Counted from the first letter of the stretch, positions 15,349 to 24,162 are shown. The stretch: DNA of 32,441 nt from Planctomycetota bacterium (GCA_016872605.1 VGZI01000056.1:1-32441); one strand, 5' to 3'. Translations and numbers: made by a program. The notes: generated from the sequence alone by a model not told the origin.

Positions 15349-18300
15349 TTACTTGGCGCGCTGGGTCAACAGATACGCCATCAGGTGGTGAGACTCCGGC
15401 TCGCTCATCAACTCGACGATGTTGCTCGGCATCGGCGACAGCGGACTGACGGCGCGTTCTTCGATCAAGCTTTTGTCGATACGCACATCCTTGCCGTCTT
15501 TATCCGCGAGGATGACGATATTACCCTCCTCGCGCAGGAACAAGCCGTTGACGGTCTGTCCTTGCTTGGTCGTAATGATCGTGGTGCGAAACGCTTGATC
15601 GACGTTACGGTTCGGGTCGAGCACATCCTCCAACAGGCGATCGAGTCCCCGGGCGCCAATGCCGTCAAGGTTCGGCCCGACCTTGGCGCCCTGTCCGCCG
15701 ATCTGGTGGCAGTTGCCGCAATGCTTGGCGAAGATCTTCTGGCCCTGCTCCGCGTCGGCCTTGAACGAGACGAATGCGTTTGCGCGTTTGGCGATCAACT
15801 CCTGGATCTTCTGGTCGGCGGCGGGGAGACCTTGGGTGAGTCTCTTGAGCCGATCCTTGACGTTGGCGATCTTCGCGCTGCTCAGGCGTTGCTCGATGAC
15901 GCGATCTTGCAGGAGATGGCGCGACGCCTTGCCAGTCTCGATGGCGGCCAGCAATCGTTCGCCGCCTTGAGTCGAGCCAGCCATGCCAAGGCCGATGGTG
16001 CTTTGCAATCGGGCCGGCGCATTTTGCAACGCCTTCACTAACGCTTCATGCGCGGCGGGATGATTGGTGCCGGCGAGCGCGTTGGCCGTCTGCTCGCGAA
16101 CGGCGATCGCTTCCTTGTCGTTGAGCAACATCTGCGTTAAGGGCTCCACAGCAACCTTGGCGTCAATCGCGACAAGCGCCGTGATGCACGCACGCCGCAA
16201 TGCTTCCGGCGTGTCGGCCTTGATGACAAGCTCCAAGATGTGCGGCTGCGTCTTGGTCAGCCTCAGCATGCCGGCCAACTCGGCGCCAGTCTGCTTGACA
16301 TCCGGTCGCGGCGTCTTCAACAGGTCGCTGACCATGTCTTCCGCCGATACGACATCCTCCGCAGTCCATTTTACGCCTCGTTCCTGCGCGCCTTGCGCGG
16401 CGGCCTTGAGGATGACGCCTTGCAGCACGAGGTTCGTCTTGCCGCGTTTCTGAGCCAGCCGCAGCGCCCAGCTCGTCGAATCCGGTGAGCTATGGCGAAT
16501 GACATAGCGTATCGCGTCGCGCGTCCAATTGTAGTCTCCCTCGTCAAACGTGCTCAAGTAGTTTCTCACATGCCGCGCCGAAAGCTCGTTGTGGACGCCA
16601 AAGCACACGTCGGCGATCAAGCGGCTAAAATTGCGATCGGCCTTGGGCCATTGAGCTACTCTTTTCCAAGCATTATCGTCACGAAGTTGGTTGCGCAGGG
16701 CAAGCCGGACCGCGTACTCGAGATGGCTGTCCTTGGCATCAATGCTGTTCCAGAAGCTAGCCAACGGCCAAACGTGCTCGGACGACGCATGAGCCGCCAT
16801 CGCGTCGACAGCGACGAGCCGGACCATGACGTCTTTGTCCGCCAGCCCGAATCGAGCCATCGCTGTGTATTTTGGCGTCCACGTGGCCTTCTCGGCGAGT
16901 ATGCGGAAGGCGTGCACGCGAACGATCTTTTCCGATGCCGACGTCGCCTGGGCCAACGTGTCGTCGTCGAGTTTGCCGAGCCGTTGCAGCACCCAAAGGG
17001 CGTGGGCCTTACGCGGACCGTCTCCTTCTTGTGAGACGTTCTTAAGCAGGGGCAGAAGCGCGCCGACCGCGTCCACGCCGCGCTCGACGAGCTGGTGTGT
17101 CGCGTGCATGCGGACCGTGAGGTTAGCGTCCGTCAACGCGGCCACCAACGACTTTACGTCGGCCTTGGCGAGATTGCTGACCGAACGGGGCGGCTCGGTC
17201 TTGTCCTTGCCCCGATAAACAATGCGCCAAATGCGCCCCTTGTCGCGGTCGCGGCCTGGGTGATCGTGCGCCACCTCGTAATGCCCGATGATGCGGTTGT
17301 AGAAATCCGCGAAATACAGGCAGCCATCGGGGCCAAGTTTGATGTCGACAGGGCGAAACCACGGGTCGCTGCACGTCAAAAACGGCTCGAAGACGGCCCG
17401 CGGCGTCGCGCCGGTCCACTCGATGCGATACGCGTTGATGCGATTTTCAACGACGTCGCCCAAGAACAGTTTACCTTGATACTCAGCCGGATACTGATCC
17501 GCCGCGTAATGGGCGACGCCGCATAGCGCGGTGGAATGCTCGCGGCCGAAAGTGTTCATGTGGGGCGCGAAGCCAAGGCCATCGTGCGGCCGCGCGAAGC
17601 TCTTGTACCAGCCGCCGCGCAACAGCATCGTCAGCGGCTCGCTGTGGCAGTCACCTGAATAAAGGTTTCCGTACGGATCGAACGCCAGGCCAAACGGATT
17701 GACCTGGCCCCACGTCCATTGCTCGATGCGCGTCCCGTCGGCCTTGATGCGATAGGTGTTGCCCGACTCCATCGTAATCGACGTGCCGCCGAGGCTCTTG
17801 ACGACCGAGCGATTGTGAAACCCGTGGCACGCGTAGATCCAGCCGTCGAAGCCGTGCATAAACTCGCCGGTCATGCCATGGGTGTCGTCGACGCCGAACT
17901 TGCCGTAGTAGACTTCGCGTTTATCCGCCTTGCCGGCGCCGGTGCTGTCGGTCATGTGGTAGATCGACGGGATGCTGAAGACGAGCGCCCCCTTCGAAGT
18001 CGGCAGAACGCCGATCGGGATATTGAGCTTGTCCGCGAACGTCGTGATCTTGCGCGCCCGCCCGTCGGGGCCGAAGTCTTCGAGAATCTTGACGGCGTCC
18101 CTCCCCTGCCCTTCCTTGGCGGCGAATGGATATTCGATTGTCTCGGTGACCCACAATCGGCCCGCCGCATCGAACGCAATGTTGATCGGCTTGCGAATGT
18201 CCGGATCGGCCGCGACCAGTTGCAGCTCAAACCCCGGCGGCAGCTTGATCTTCTTGACCTGCTCCTCCGGTCGCAGCGGCTCTGTCTTCGCCACATGCGG

Positions 18301-18393
18301 GCTCGGCGGCCACTTGGGCTTGTTCTTGACTTGAGCGTCAGTTGACGACGTGAGCAAAACAAGCGAAAGAACTAGCAGGCCCGTCCGGCGCAT
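15349..18393 (-). CDS. PVC-type dehydrogenase with HEAT repeats and cytochrome c domain
   Basis: This secreted protein of 1014 residues has a signal peptide (LLVLSLVLLTSS, ending TDAQ). An N-terminal beta-propeller glucose-dehydrogenase-like domain (about 40-390; PPGFELQLVAADPDI, FDAAGRLWVTETIEYP, GDCHSEPLTM, FADFYNRI) is the planctomycete 'membrane-bound dehydrogenase' type. Helical HEAT-like repeats span about 400-860. The C-terminal c-type haem domain has CGNCH at about 891-895 and a likely distal Met in LSPMPSN near 986. Periplasmic oxidation of an alcohol or sugar with electrons passed to the haem is inferred; the substrate is unknown. Upstream Met codons exist at 18399 and GTG 18402, but GGAG is correctly spaced only for 18393. 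Confidence 0.93.
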   Translation of the reverse strand: MRRTGLLVLSLVLLTSSTDAQVKNKPKWPPSPHVAKTEPLRPEEQVKKIKLPPGFELQLVAADPDIRKPINIAFDAAGRLWVTETIEYPFAAKEGQGRDAVKILEDFGPDGRARKITTFADKLNIPIGVLPTSKGALVFSIPSIYHMTDSTGAGKADKREVYYGKFGVDDTHGMTGEFMHGFDGWIYACHGFHNRSVVKSLGGTSITMESGNTYRIKADGTRIEQWTWGQVNPFGLAFDPYGNLYSGDCHSEPLTMLLRGGWYKSFARPHDGLGFAPHMNTFGREHSTALCGVAHYAADQYPAEYQGKLFLGDVVENRINAYRIEWTGATPRAVFEPFLTCSDPWFRPVDIKLGPDGCLYFADFYNRIIGHYEVAHDHPGRDRDKGRIWRIVYRGKDKTEPPRSVSNLAKADVKSLVAALTDANLTVRMHATHQLVERGVDAVGALLPLLKNVSQEGDGPRKAHALWVLQRLGKLDDDTLAQATSASEKIVRVHAFRILAEKATWTPKYTAMARFGLADKDVMVRLVAVDAMAAHASSEHVWPLASFWNSIDAKDSHLEYAVRLALRNQLRDDNAWKRVAQWPKADRNFSRLIADVCFGVHNELSARHVRNYLSTFDEGDYNWTRDAIRYVIRHSSPDSTSWALRLAQKRGKTNLVLQGVILKAAAQGAQERGVKWTAEDVVSAEDMVSDLLKTPRPDVKQTGAELAGMLRLTKTQPHILELVIKADTPEALRRACITALVAIDAKVAVEPLTQMLLNDKEAIAVREQTANALAGTNHPAAHEALVKALQNAPARLQSTIGLGMAGSTQGGERLLAAIETGKASRHLLQDRVIEQRLSSAKIANVKDRLKRLTQGLPAADQKIQELIAKRANAFVSFKADAEQGQKIFAKHCGNCHQIGGQGAKVGPNLDGIGARGLDRLLEDVLDPNRNVDQAFRTTIITTKQGQTVNGLFLREEGNIVILADKDGKDVRIDKSLIEERAVSPLSPMPSNIVELMSEPESHHLMAYLLTQRAK

Positions 18394-18406
18394 GAGCATC
18401 ACTCCG

Positions 18407-18505
18407 AAGGAAGGATGCCAACATCGTACGAGTCGGCAGCACGACTCGCAACGGTCTCCGATCCTGCGGATTTGCTGCGCTCACCTGCGGGCTTCAGGTG
18501 GCCAG
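18407..18505. repeat. Degenerate repeat sequence between dehydrogenase and oxidoreductase genes
   Basis: 18429-18451 holds a hairpin ACGAGTCG/CGACTCG. 18463-18495 contains a TTGCTGCGCTCACCTGCGGG segment resembling the loop and right arm of the elements at 4825 and 24465. It lies between the Gfo/Idh/MocA stop (18510) and the dehydrogenase start (18393), both on the minus strand. Confidence 0.4.
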
Positions 18506-18509
18506 CACG

Positions 18510-19661
18510 CTACCACCCCGCCAGCGGATGGCGGCGATTGCGTAGCGGCAAGGTCACTTCCGCTCGCGCACGGGCCGACTCGTAGACGGCGTGGATCATT
18601 TCCAAGGCGGCTCGGCCGTCGTAGATGCTGCCTTTGGGCTGGCGGTCGCGCTCGATGGCGTTAAGCAAATCTTGGACGATCCAGATATTGCCCTGGCCGA
18701 GCCCGCCGTCGCGCAACGGCTCCTCTTTGCCGATGCCTTGGCTCGTGATGAGTTGCCAATTCGCTCGGCTGCGCCCTGGGAACCAGCCCGGATCGGCGAG
18801 CAGATAGCACGCGGGCAGGCTGCCGGTGGTCACCTGAATGACGCCTCGCGTGCCGTGAATGGTCAGGCCGAAGCGATCGGGTTCGCCTTTGGCGCGATTG
18901 CAGCGGACGCTGGAGAAATGGCCGACGACGCCGCGATCGAATTTGTACAAGGCGTTGATGTGATTGCCGGCGATGAGCCCCATGCCTTCGCCACCTTCGC
19001 GCAGGTCGGCTTTGGTGATCGGCGTCACCCTCACCCCTGCCCCTCTCCCGGGAGGAGAGGGGTTCTCAACCGCTGCGACACCGACCTGTGAGTAGCAGGA
19101 GCGAGCGTCGCCGGCGATGAAGCGCATGAGGTCCATGATGTGCGTGCCGAGCACCATGAGATCCTCGCCGCCGGCGCGTTGATCCTCCTTGCCTCGGCCA
19201 CGCAGTTCGAGAAGGTCGCCGATGCGGCCATCGGCGATGAGATCCTTGGCACGCTGGAGACGTGGGCTATAGCGCGTTTGATGCGCGATCGCCAATTTGA
19301 CGTGATGTCGTTCGCAGGCCGCGACCATCTCGTCGGCTTCCTGCAGCGTTCGGCAGATCGGCTTCTCCAGAAAGATCGACGCCCCCGCCTCGGCACATGC
19401 GATCACCATGTCGCGGTGCGAGTCGAGATGCCGATCCGCCACGCTGACGACCTGGGGCCGTTCCTTTTGCAGCATCTGCCGATAGTCAGCGTAGGCGTTT
19501 TTGGCGCCAAGCCGCTTTTGCGCGGCGTTGCGCCCCGCTTCGTTCTCGTCGGCGACGGCGACAATCTGAGCGTTCGGGATTTGCGTCCAGACGACGTCAA
19601 GCCCGTGTCCGTAGTTGCCTCGACCGGTTCGGCCAATGACAGCGACGCGATAGTTCGGCAT
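18510..19661 (-). CDS. Gfo/Idh/MocA-family oxidoreductase with in-frame palindrome insertion
   Basis: This 383-residue NAD(P)-dependent oxidoreductase has a Rossmann N terminus (YRVAVIGRTGRGNYGHG, residues 4-20; acidic end of strand 2 AVADEN), the signature EKP at 99-101 and the GTHIMD helix with His174. The C-terminal sheet domain has ADLREGGEGMGLIAG and HINALYKF. The family usually oxidises a hydroxyl of a sugar or inositol; substrate unknown. GAGGAG upstream fixes the start at 19661. Residues about 199-213 (ENPSPPGRGAGVRVT) are encoded by a palindromic repeat and are absent where relatives run straight from a short strand into (I/V)TKxDxREG. No signal peptide, so a cytoplasmic enzyme is likely, although secreted Tat forms exist in the family. 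Confidence 0.9.
   Translation of the reverse strand: MPNYRVAVIGRTGRGNYGHGLDVVWTQIPNAQIVAVADENEAGRNAAQKRLGAKNAYADYRQMLQKERPQVVSVADRHLDSHRDMVIACAEAGASIFLEKPICRTLQEADEMVAACERHHVKLAIAHQTRYSPRLQRAKDLIADGRIGDLLELRGRGKEDQRAGGEDLMVLGTHIMDLMRFIAGDARSCYSQVGVAAVENPSPPGRGAGVRVTPITKADLREGGEGMGLIAGNHINALYKFDRGVVGHFSSVRCNRAKGEPDRFGLTIHGTRGVIQVTTGSLPACYLLADPGWFPGRSRANWQLITSQGIGKEEPLRDGGLGQGNIWIVQDLLNAIERDRQPKGSIYDGRAALEMIHAVYESARARAEVTLPLRNRRHPLAGW
19023..19067. repeat. Palindromic element inserted inside the oxidoreductase gene
   Basis: Perfect 8-bp arms CCCCTCTC (19040-19047) and GAGAGGGG (19055-19062) sit in a CACCCCTGCCCCTCTCCCGG-type unit, a sequence kind dispersed in many large bacterial genomes. The element is a whole number of codons (about 15) and keeps the frame open. 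Confidence 0.75.
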
Positions 19662-19710
19662 GGAAGATCTCCTCAAAGAATTCGATATGCACATCCTATG
19701 CGTTTTTCAG

Positions 19711-19761
19711 AGCCTGAAGCTTTAGCGAAAGGAGTGCCCACCCTCGCTGACGCTTCGGGCT
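19711..19761. repeat. Palindromic element of the CCCGAAGCG family
   Basis: Arms 19711-19731 and 19741-19761 are complementary at about 16 of 21 positions, with a 9-base loop. It lies between the divergent oxidoreductase (start 19661) and hydrolase (start 19843) genes, leaving about 80 bp on the hydrolase side for a promoter. It is related to 9812-9863 and to the single arm in gatA. Confidence 0.7.
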
Positions 19762-19842
19762 CCGACAATTAACTTTCCACTATGCTCGGGTTGGCGTATC
19801 TTCTACTTCAACCGTCACTCGTTTCACAAAGGAGTCCGCATC

Positions 19843-20958
19843 ATGTTTCGCATCATGGGGGGCCTGCTCTGCGCGGCCCTGGGATTGAGCCTGATCACCG
19901 CATCGTGGGCACAGGACAAAAAAACCGACAAGAAAGACGACAAGAAGACCGACAAAAAGGTCGAGAAGAAGAAGCCCCCCATGCCGTCGCAACCGCCGAC
20001 GCATGCAGCCGTGGCGTACGGGAAACATCCGCGGCAAGTACTTGACTTCTATCAGGCGGTTTCCTTCAAGCCGACGCCGGTCGTCTTTTACATCCACGGC
20101 GGCGGCTGGCGCGGCGGCGACAAAAACAGTGTCGGCAACGTCAAGCCGTACCTCGACGCGGGCATTTCCGTCGTCGCCATCAACTATCGCTACACGCAGA
20201 ATGGCGAGGAAGACAACGTCGTTCCGCCGGTGAAGGCGCCGCTCGAGGACGCGGCCCGCGCCTTGCAGTTTGTGCGGTCCAAAGCGTATGAATGGAACAT
20301 CGACAAGAAGCGTATCGGCGCCACCGGCGGATCAGCCGGCGCCTGCTCATCCCTCTGGCTTGCCTTCCACAACGACATGGCCAACCCGAAGAGCAGCGAT
20401 CCGATCGCCCGCGAATCGACGCGCCTGTGGTGTGCCGCCGTCAATGGCGCTCAGACTTCGCTCGATCCCAAGGAGTTAAAGGAATGGCTGCCGAATTACA
20501 CCTACGGCGCCCACGCGTTTGGGCTGAAGAGCTTCGATGAGCTACACGAGAAGCGCGAGAGCGTGCTGAAATGGATCAAAGAGTATTCGCCGATCGAGCA
20601 CACAACCAAGGATGATCCGCCGATCGGCCTGTTCTACGGCGGCGACAAGGATGCGAAAGTCGGCGGCATCCACAAGGATCCGACTCACTCGCCTGTCATG
20701 GGCATGAAGCTCAAGGAGAAGCTCGACTCGCTGGGCGTGCCCGTGGCCTTTGCCTACGCGGGGCATCCTGATGCGAAGTATTCCAACGCGCAGGCATTCT
20801 TGATCGAACGGCTCAAATCCGCGGTGCCTCCGACCGTCGCAACCGAACAACCACAGGCTCGGCCGATCGAGCAACCAATGCCCGGCATGCGTCGGCCCCT
20901 CTTCGGCGGCCGGCGGCCGTTGCAGCGCATTCTCGACGCAATTCGGTTGCGCCGGTAA
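19843..20958 (+). CDS. Secreted alpha/beta hydrolase (esterase-like)
   Basis: This 371-residue protein has a signal peptide (LLCAALGLSLITASWAQ) followed by a Lys/Asp-rich linker (KKTDKKDDKKTDKK, about 26-44). The hydrolase fold shows the oxyanion motif HGGGW at 85-89, the nucleophile elbow GGSAGA (Ser164) and a late AGHPD likely to hold the catalytic His (about 307). The acidic residue is probably in the YGGDKDAK region. This is the layout of hormone-sensitive-lipase/BD-FAE-like esterases that act on short acyl or acetyl-carbohydrate esters. A basic tail (RRPLFGGRRPLQRIL) follows the fold and is unusual. AAAGGAGT lies before the ATG at 19843. Substrate unknown; extracytoplasmic action inferred from the signal. 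Confidence 0.9.
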   Translation: MFRIMGGLLCAALGLSLITASWAQDKKTDKKDDKKTDKKVEKKKPPMPSQPPTHAAVAYGKHPRQVLDFYQAVSFKPTPVVFYIHGGGWRGGDKNSVGNVKPYLDAGISVVAINYRYTQNGEEDNVVPPVKAPLEDAARALQFVRSKAYEWNIDKKRIGATGGSAGACSSLWLAFHNDMANPKSSDPIARESTRLWCAAVNGAQTSLDPKELKEWLPNYTYGAHAFGLKSFDELHEKRESVLKWIKEYSPIEHTTKDDPPIGLFYGGDKDAKVGGIHKDPTHSPVMGMKLKEKLDSLGVPVAFAYAGHPDAKYSNAQAFLIERLKSAVPPTVATEQPQARPIEQPMPGMRRPLFGGRRPLQRILDAIRLRR

Positions 20959-20965
20959 CATCCCC

Positions 20966-21013
20966 GTTTACGTTTAGCGTTCGCAAAACGCCATGTGAGC
21001 GCTAAACGTAAAC
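20966..21013. terminator. Hairpin between convergent genes
   Basis: Perfect 14-bp arms GTTTACGTTTAGCG/CGCTAAACGTAAAC (20966-20979 and 21000-21013) with a 20-base centre fill the 58-bp gap between the hydrolase stop (20958) and the gatB stop (21017). The position suits a bidirectional terminator, although there is no T-run. The CGTTTAGC arm end links it to the palindromes at 15285 and 25007. Confidence 0.6.
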
Positions 21014-21016
21014 AAC

Positions 21017-22555
21017 TCATCCCCTGTTCAACTCTTCCATCACCAGCCGCTGCACGACCTCCGTATTGGCCATGCCTTTCGTCTCGCGCATGACGAAGCC
21101 CTTGATGGCGTCAGCGGCCTTCAGCTTACCCTTCTTGAAATCGGCGACCGCCTTGGGATTGGCCGCGATGGCCCGGCGCACCAGCTCAAGCAACTGCGCT
21201 TCATCACCGACTACTTTGAAGCCGAGTTTGTCGATCGCTTGCTTCGCCGTCAAGCCGTCGAGCATGGCCGTGTAGACTTCGCGGGCCCGCTGCTTGTTCA
21301 GGCCAGTTGATTTGATCTCCACAATCAACTCACCGAGACCCTGTGGCGACAGCGGACAGACGTTGATGTCGAGTTGACGCTCGTTGAGCGTCGAAAGCAG
21401 GTCGTTTATGGTCCAATTGCACGCCTCTTTGGCGTCGCCGCAGGTTTTGACGACCGCTTCGAAATAGGCCACAAACGCTCGTCCCTGGCGCGACAGGATG
21501 CCCGCGTCGTACGCAGGTATTCCGTATTGCGACTGCAATCGAGCCTTCTGCGCTGCGGGCAGCTCACCCAGCTCAGTTCGCACTTTGTCCAGAATAGCCG
21601 CGTCGACCTTGACCGGCACGAGATCGGGCTCCGGGAAGTAGCGATAGTCGGACGCCTCCTCCTTGCGGCGTTGAATCTCCGTGCGGCCTGTACGCTCGTC
21701 CCAGCCTGCGGTGGCCTTGGCGACTTCCGAGCCTCGCTGCGTCAGCACTTGAATGACCGCGTAATCGCGAAACGCCTTCGCTCGGCTCGAATCGACGACC
21801 CAAGCGCCGGCGTCGAGGCTGCGCCGCAATTCGTTGGCCTGGCGTTCCGCCTCGTACTTGAGTGCCCGTTCGACGCCGCGAAAGCTGTTGAGATTCTTGA
21901 TTTCAATGATCGGCGTGGCGATGAACGTCCCATCGGCTTGCGGCACGTGGATGTTGATATTCGCATCGCAACGCAAACTACCTTCTTGCATCTCGCAATC
22001 CGAAACGCCGATTTCGCGCAGAAGCAGCCGAAGTTCTTCGAGGTACGCCTTCGCTTCCTCCGGCGTGTCGATGGCGGGCTTGCTGACGATTTCCAGAAGG
22101 GGCGTGCCGGTGCGGTTGAGATCGACGAGAGAGTCCGATTTGCCCGCATGCTCATCGTGCAACATCTTGCCCGCGTCTTCTTCGAGGTGGGCTCTGATAA
22201 TGCCGACTTTCTTGGGTCCGCTCGGCAATTCGATCTCGAGCCAACCCTCGGAACTGAAAGGCAAATCGTATTGGCTGATCTGATAGTTCTTTGGCAAGTC
22301 GGGGTAGTAGTAGTTCTTGCGATCCCACTTGGTGAATGACGCGATCTTGCAGTTGAGCGCGGTGGCCGCCTTCAGGGCGAGATGAAACGCCTCCCGATTC
22401 ATCACCGGCAGCGTTCCGGGCAGCCCACAGCAAATCGGGCACGTCGCCGAGTTGGGCGGCAAGCCAAATTGCGTGGAGCAGCCGCAGAACAACTTCGTCT
22501 TGGTGAGAAGCTGCACATGGACTTCCAGGCCGATAATGATGCGGTGAGTGGTCAT
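21017..22555 (-). CDS. gatB: Asp-tRNA(Asn)/Glu-tRNA(Gln) amidotransferase subunit B
   Basis: This 512-residue protein carries the GatB signature from its start: IIIGLEVHVQLLTKTKLFC, the zinc site with C24, C26, C39 and C42 (CGC...CPIC), DLPKNYQISQYDLPF, and GIIRAHLEEDAGKM, DLNRTGTPLLEIVS. The C terminus is the tRNA-binding YqeY-like helical domain (DLLSTLNERQLD, LGFKVVGDEAQL, KGFVMRETKGMAN). GatB phosphorylates the misacylated tRNA and passes ammonia from GatA to make Gln- or Asn-tRNA. The start at 22555 matches the family N terminus; the frame upstream runs through a palindromic repeat. No Shine-Dalgarno is visible, because the palindrome 22563-22622 ends seven bases before the ATG. Confidence 0.96.
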   Translation of the reverse strand: MTTHRIIIGLEVHVQLLTKTKLFCGCSTQFGLPPNSATCPICCGLPGTLPVMNREAFHLALKAATALNCKIASFTKWDRKNYYYPDLPKNYQISQYDLPFSSEGWLEIELPSGPKKVGIIRAHLEEDAGKMLHDEHAGKSDSLVDLNRTGTPLLEIVSKPAIDTPEEAKAYLEELRLLLREIGVSDCEMQEGSLRCDANINIHVPQADGTFIATPIIEIKNLNSFRGVERALKYEAERQANELRRSLDAGAWVVDSSRAKAFRDYAVIQVLTQRGSEVAKATAGWDERTGRTEIQRRKEEASDYRYFPEPDLVPVKVDAAILDKVRTELGELPAAQKARLQSQYGIPAYDAGILSRQGRAFVAYFEAVVKTCGDAKEACNWTINDLLSTLNERQLDINVCPLSPQGLGELIVEIKSTGLNKQRAREVYTAMLDGLTAKQAIDKLGFKVVGDEAQLLELVRRAIAANPKAVADFKKGKLKAADAIKGFVMRETKGMANTEVVQRLVMEELNRG

Positions 22556-22562
22556 GTCGCTT

Positions 22563-22622
22563 GAAGCCCCGGGGTGAGGTACTCCGACCCCCGGGGCTCG
22601 GAGTACCTCACCCCGGGGCTTC
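22563..22622. repeat. Palindromic element (GGTGAGGTACTCCGA family), gatA-gatB junction
   Basis: Perfect 25-bp arms at 22563-22587 and 22598-22622 (GAAGCCCCGGGGTGAGGTAC onward) surround a 10-base centre. It occupies almost exactly the space between the gatA stop (22630) and gatB start (22555), seven bases from each. A second, degenerate copy lies directly before rsmH (25935-26000). Confidence 0.92.
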
Positions 22623-22629
22623 CGATTGC

Positions 22630-24102
22630 TTACACCGCCGGACGGCGCTTGTGCCAATCGGTTTCGCGCTCGTACATGCGGGCGATGCGCAGCAGCTTTT
22701 CTTCCGTGAACGGAGCGCCGAGAATCTGCAAGCCGATCGGCAAACCCGTCTTGGTCAACCCGCACGGGATGCTGATGCCGCAGATGCCGGCGAGGTTGGC
22801 GCTGATCGTGTAGATGTCGGACAGGTACATCGCCAGTGGGTCGCCCGTCTTCTCGCCGATCTTGAAAGCAGCGGTCGGCGATGTCGGGCCGACGATCACA
22901 TCGCATTCGGCAAAGGCGCGATCGAAGTCCTGGCGAATCAGCCGACGCACCTTAAGCGCCTTTAGATAATACGCGTCGATGTAGCCGCTCGAAAGGGCGT
23001 AGGTGCCGAGCATGATGCGGCGTTTGACTTCGGCGCCGAAGCCTTCGCCACGCGATTTCTTCATCATGTCGATCAGGCCGGCGAATTCCTTGGCGCGATG
23101 GCCGAAATGGACGCCGTCGTAGCGGGCCAGGTTGCTCGATGCCTCGGCCGTCGCGACGAGGTAATAGACTGCCACCGAATACGGACTGTGCGGCAGCGAA
23201 ATCTCTTTGATAGTTGCGCCGAGCGATTCGTACACTTTGAGTGCATCGCGGACCGATCGCTCGACTTCGGCGTCGAGCCCTCCCGTCGCTTGCGCTCCGG
23301 GCTGGTTGAAGAACTCGCGCGGCACGCCGATGACGAGAGCCTGGACCGGACTCTCCACGACTTTGGCGTATTGCGGCACCGGCCGATCGACAGACGTGCT
23401 ATCTCGCGAGTCGTGCCCGGCGATGACCTCAAGCAGCAGAGCGGAATCGCGAACGTCATGTGCGAATGGGCCGCACTGATCGAGCGAACTGCCATAGGCG
23501 ATTAACCCGAAGCGTGAAACGCGGCCGTAGCTTGGCTTGAGGCCGACGATGCCGCACAGTCCTGCCGGCTGGCGGATTGAACCGCCGGTGTCCGTGCCGA
23601 GAGCGAGCGGGGCCTCGGAAGCAGCGACTGCGGCCGCGGACCCGCCGCTGGAACCCCCGGGCGTTCGCTCAAGGTCCCAAGGATTGCGCGTGGTCTGATA
23701 GGCGCTATTTTCGGTCGACGAGCCCATGGCAAACTCGTCGCAGTTCGATTTGCCTATCAGAATCGCATCGGCCTCTTTGAGCCGGGTGATGACGTGTGCG
23801 TCGTAGGGCGGCACGAAGGCTTCGAGCATCTTGCTGCCGGCGGTCGCACGCTGGCCTTGGACGCAGATCACGTCCTTGATGGCGATGGGAACCCCAGCGA
23901 GGATGCCCATTGCATCGCCGCGTCTGCGCTTGGCGTCGATGGCGCGTGCTTGCTCAAGGGCGCCGGCCTCGTCGACGGCAAGGAATGAACGCAGCTTTGG
24001 CTCGACCTGCTGGATGCGGGCTAAAAACGACTGCGTAATCGCCTCGGCGCTGAGATCGCCGGTCGATTGGCGTTCCAGAAGCTCGGCGGCGGTGAGGTTC
24101 AT
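22630..24102 (-). CDS. gatA: Asp-tRNA(Asn)/Glu-tRNA(Gln) amidotransferase subunit A
   Basis: This 490-residue amidase-signature enzyme releases ammonia from glutamine for GatB. The Ser-cisSer-Lys triad is readable: Lys76 in VPIAIKDV, Ser151 in GGSSGGS and Ser175 in GTDTGGSIRQPAG. The C-terminal end (DVIVGPTSPTAAF, GICGISIPCGL, KLLRIARMYERET) is complete. Residues about 267-275 (QPGAQATGG) sit between PREFF and LDAEVERSV. Typical GatA sequences have a short 'GEG' there; the extra residues are encoded by a copy of a dispersed repeat arm (23278-23304). Gene order gatC-gatA-gatB on one strand; 60 bp to gatC. Confidence 0.96.
   Translation of the reverse strand: MNLTAAELLERQSTGDLSAEAITQSFLARIQQVEPKLRSFLAVDEAGALEQARAIDAKRRRGDAMGILAGVPIAIKDVICVQGQRATAGSKMLEAFVPPYDAHVITRLKEADAILIGKSNCDEFAMGSSTENSAYQTTRNPWDLERTPGGSSGGSAAAVAASEAPLALGTDTGGSIRQPAGLCGIVGLKPSYGRVSRFGLIAYGSSLDQCGPFAHDVRDSALLLEVIAGHDSRDSTSVDRPVPQYAKVVESPVQALVIGVPREFFNQPGAQATGGLDAEVERSVRDALKVYESLGATIKEISLPHSPYSVAVYYLVATAEASSNLARYDGVHFGHRAKEFAGLIDMMKKSRGEGFGAEVKRRIMLGTYALSSGYIDAYYLKALKVRRLIRQDFDRAFAECDVIVGPTSPTAAFKIGEKTGDPLAMYLSDIYTISANLAGICGISIPCGLTKTGLPIGLQILGAPFTEEKLLRIARMYERETDWHKRRPAV
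23278..23304. repeat. Single repeat arm inserted in gatA
   Basis: On the minus strand it reads CCCGGAGCGCAAGCGACGGG plus AGGG, matching the CCCGAAGCG-(T)-AGCGAGGG arms at 9842-9863 and 19741-19761. It is read in frame as QPGAQATGG. Only one arm is present here, unlike the intergenic palindromes. Confidence 0.6.
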
Positions 24103-24162
24103 GGGTTCTGTTGGAGAGCGGTATCGAATGCGTGTGATTCTGCCGGCGCAAGACGAAGAGGG

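Noticed and set aside
22556..22906. Extension of gatB upstream to 22906
   Set aside because: It would overlap gatA by more than 270 bases and translate the palindrome; the family N terminus is at 22555.
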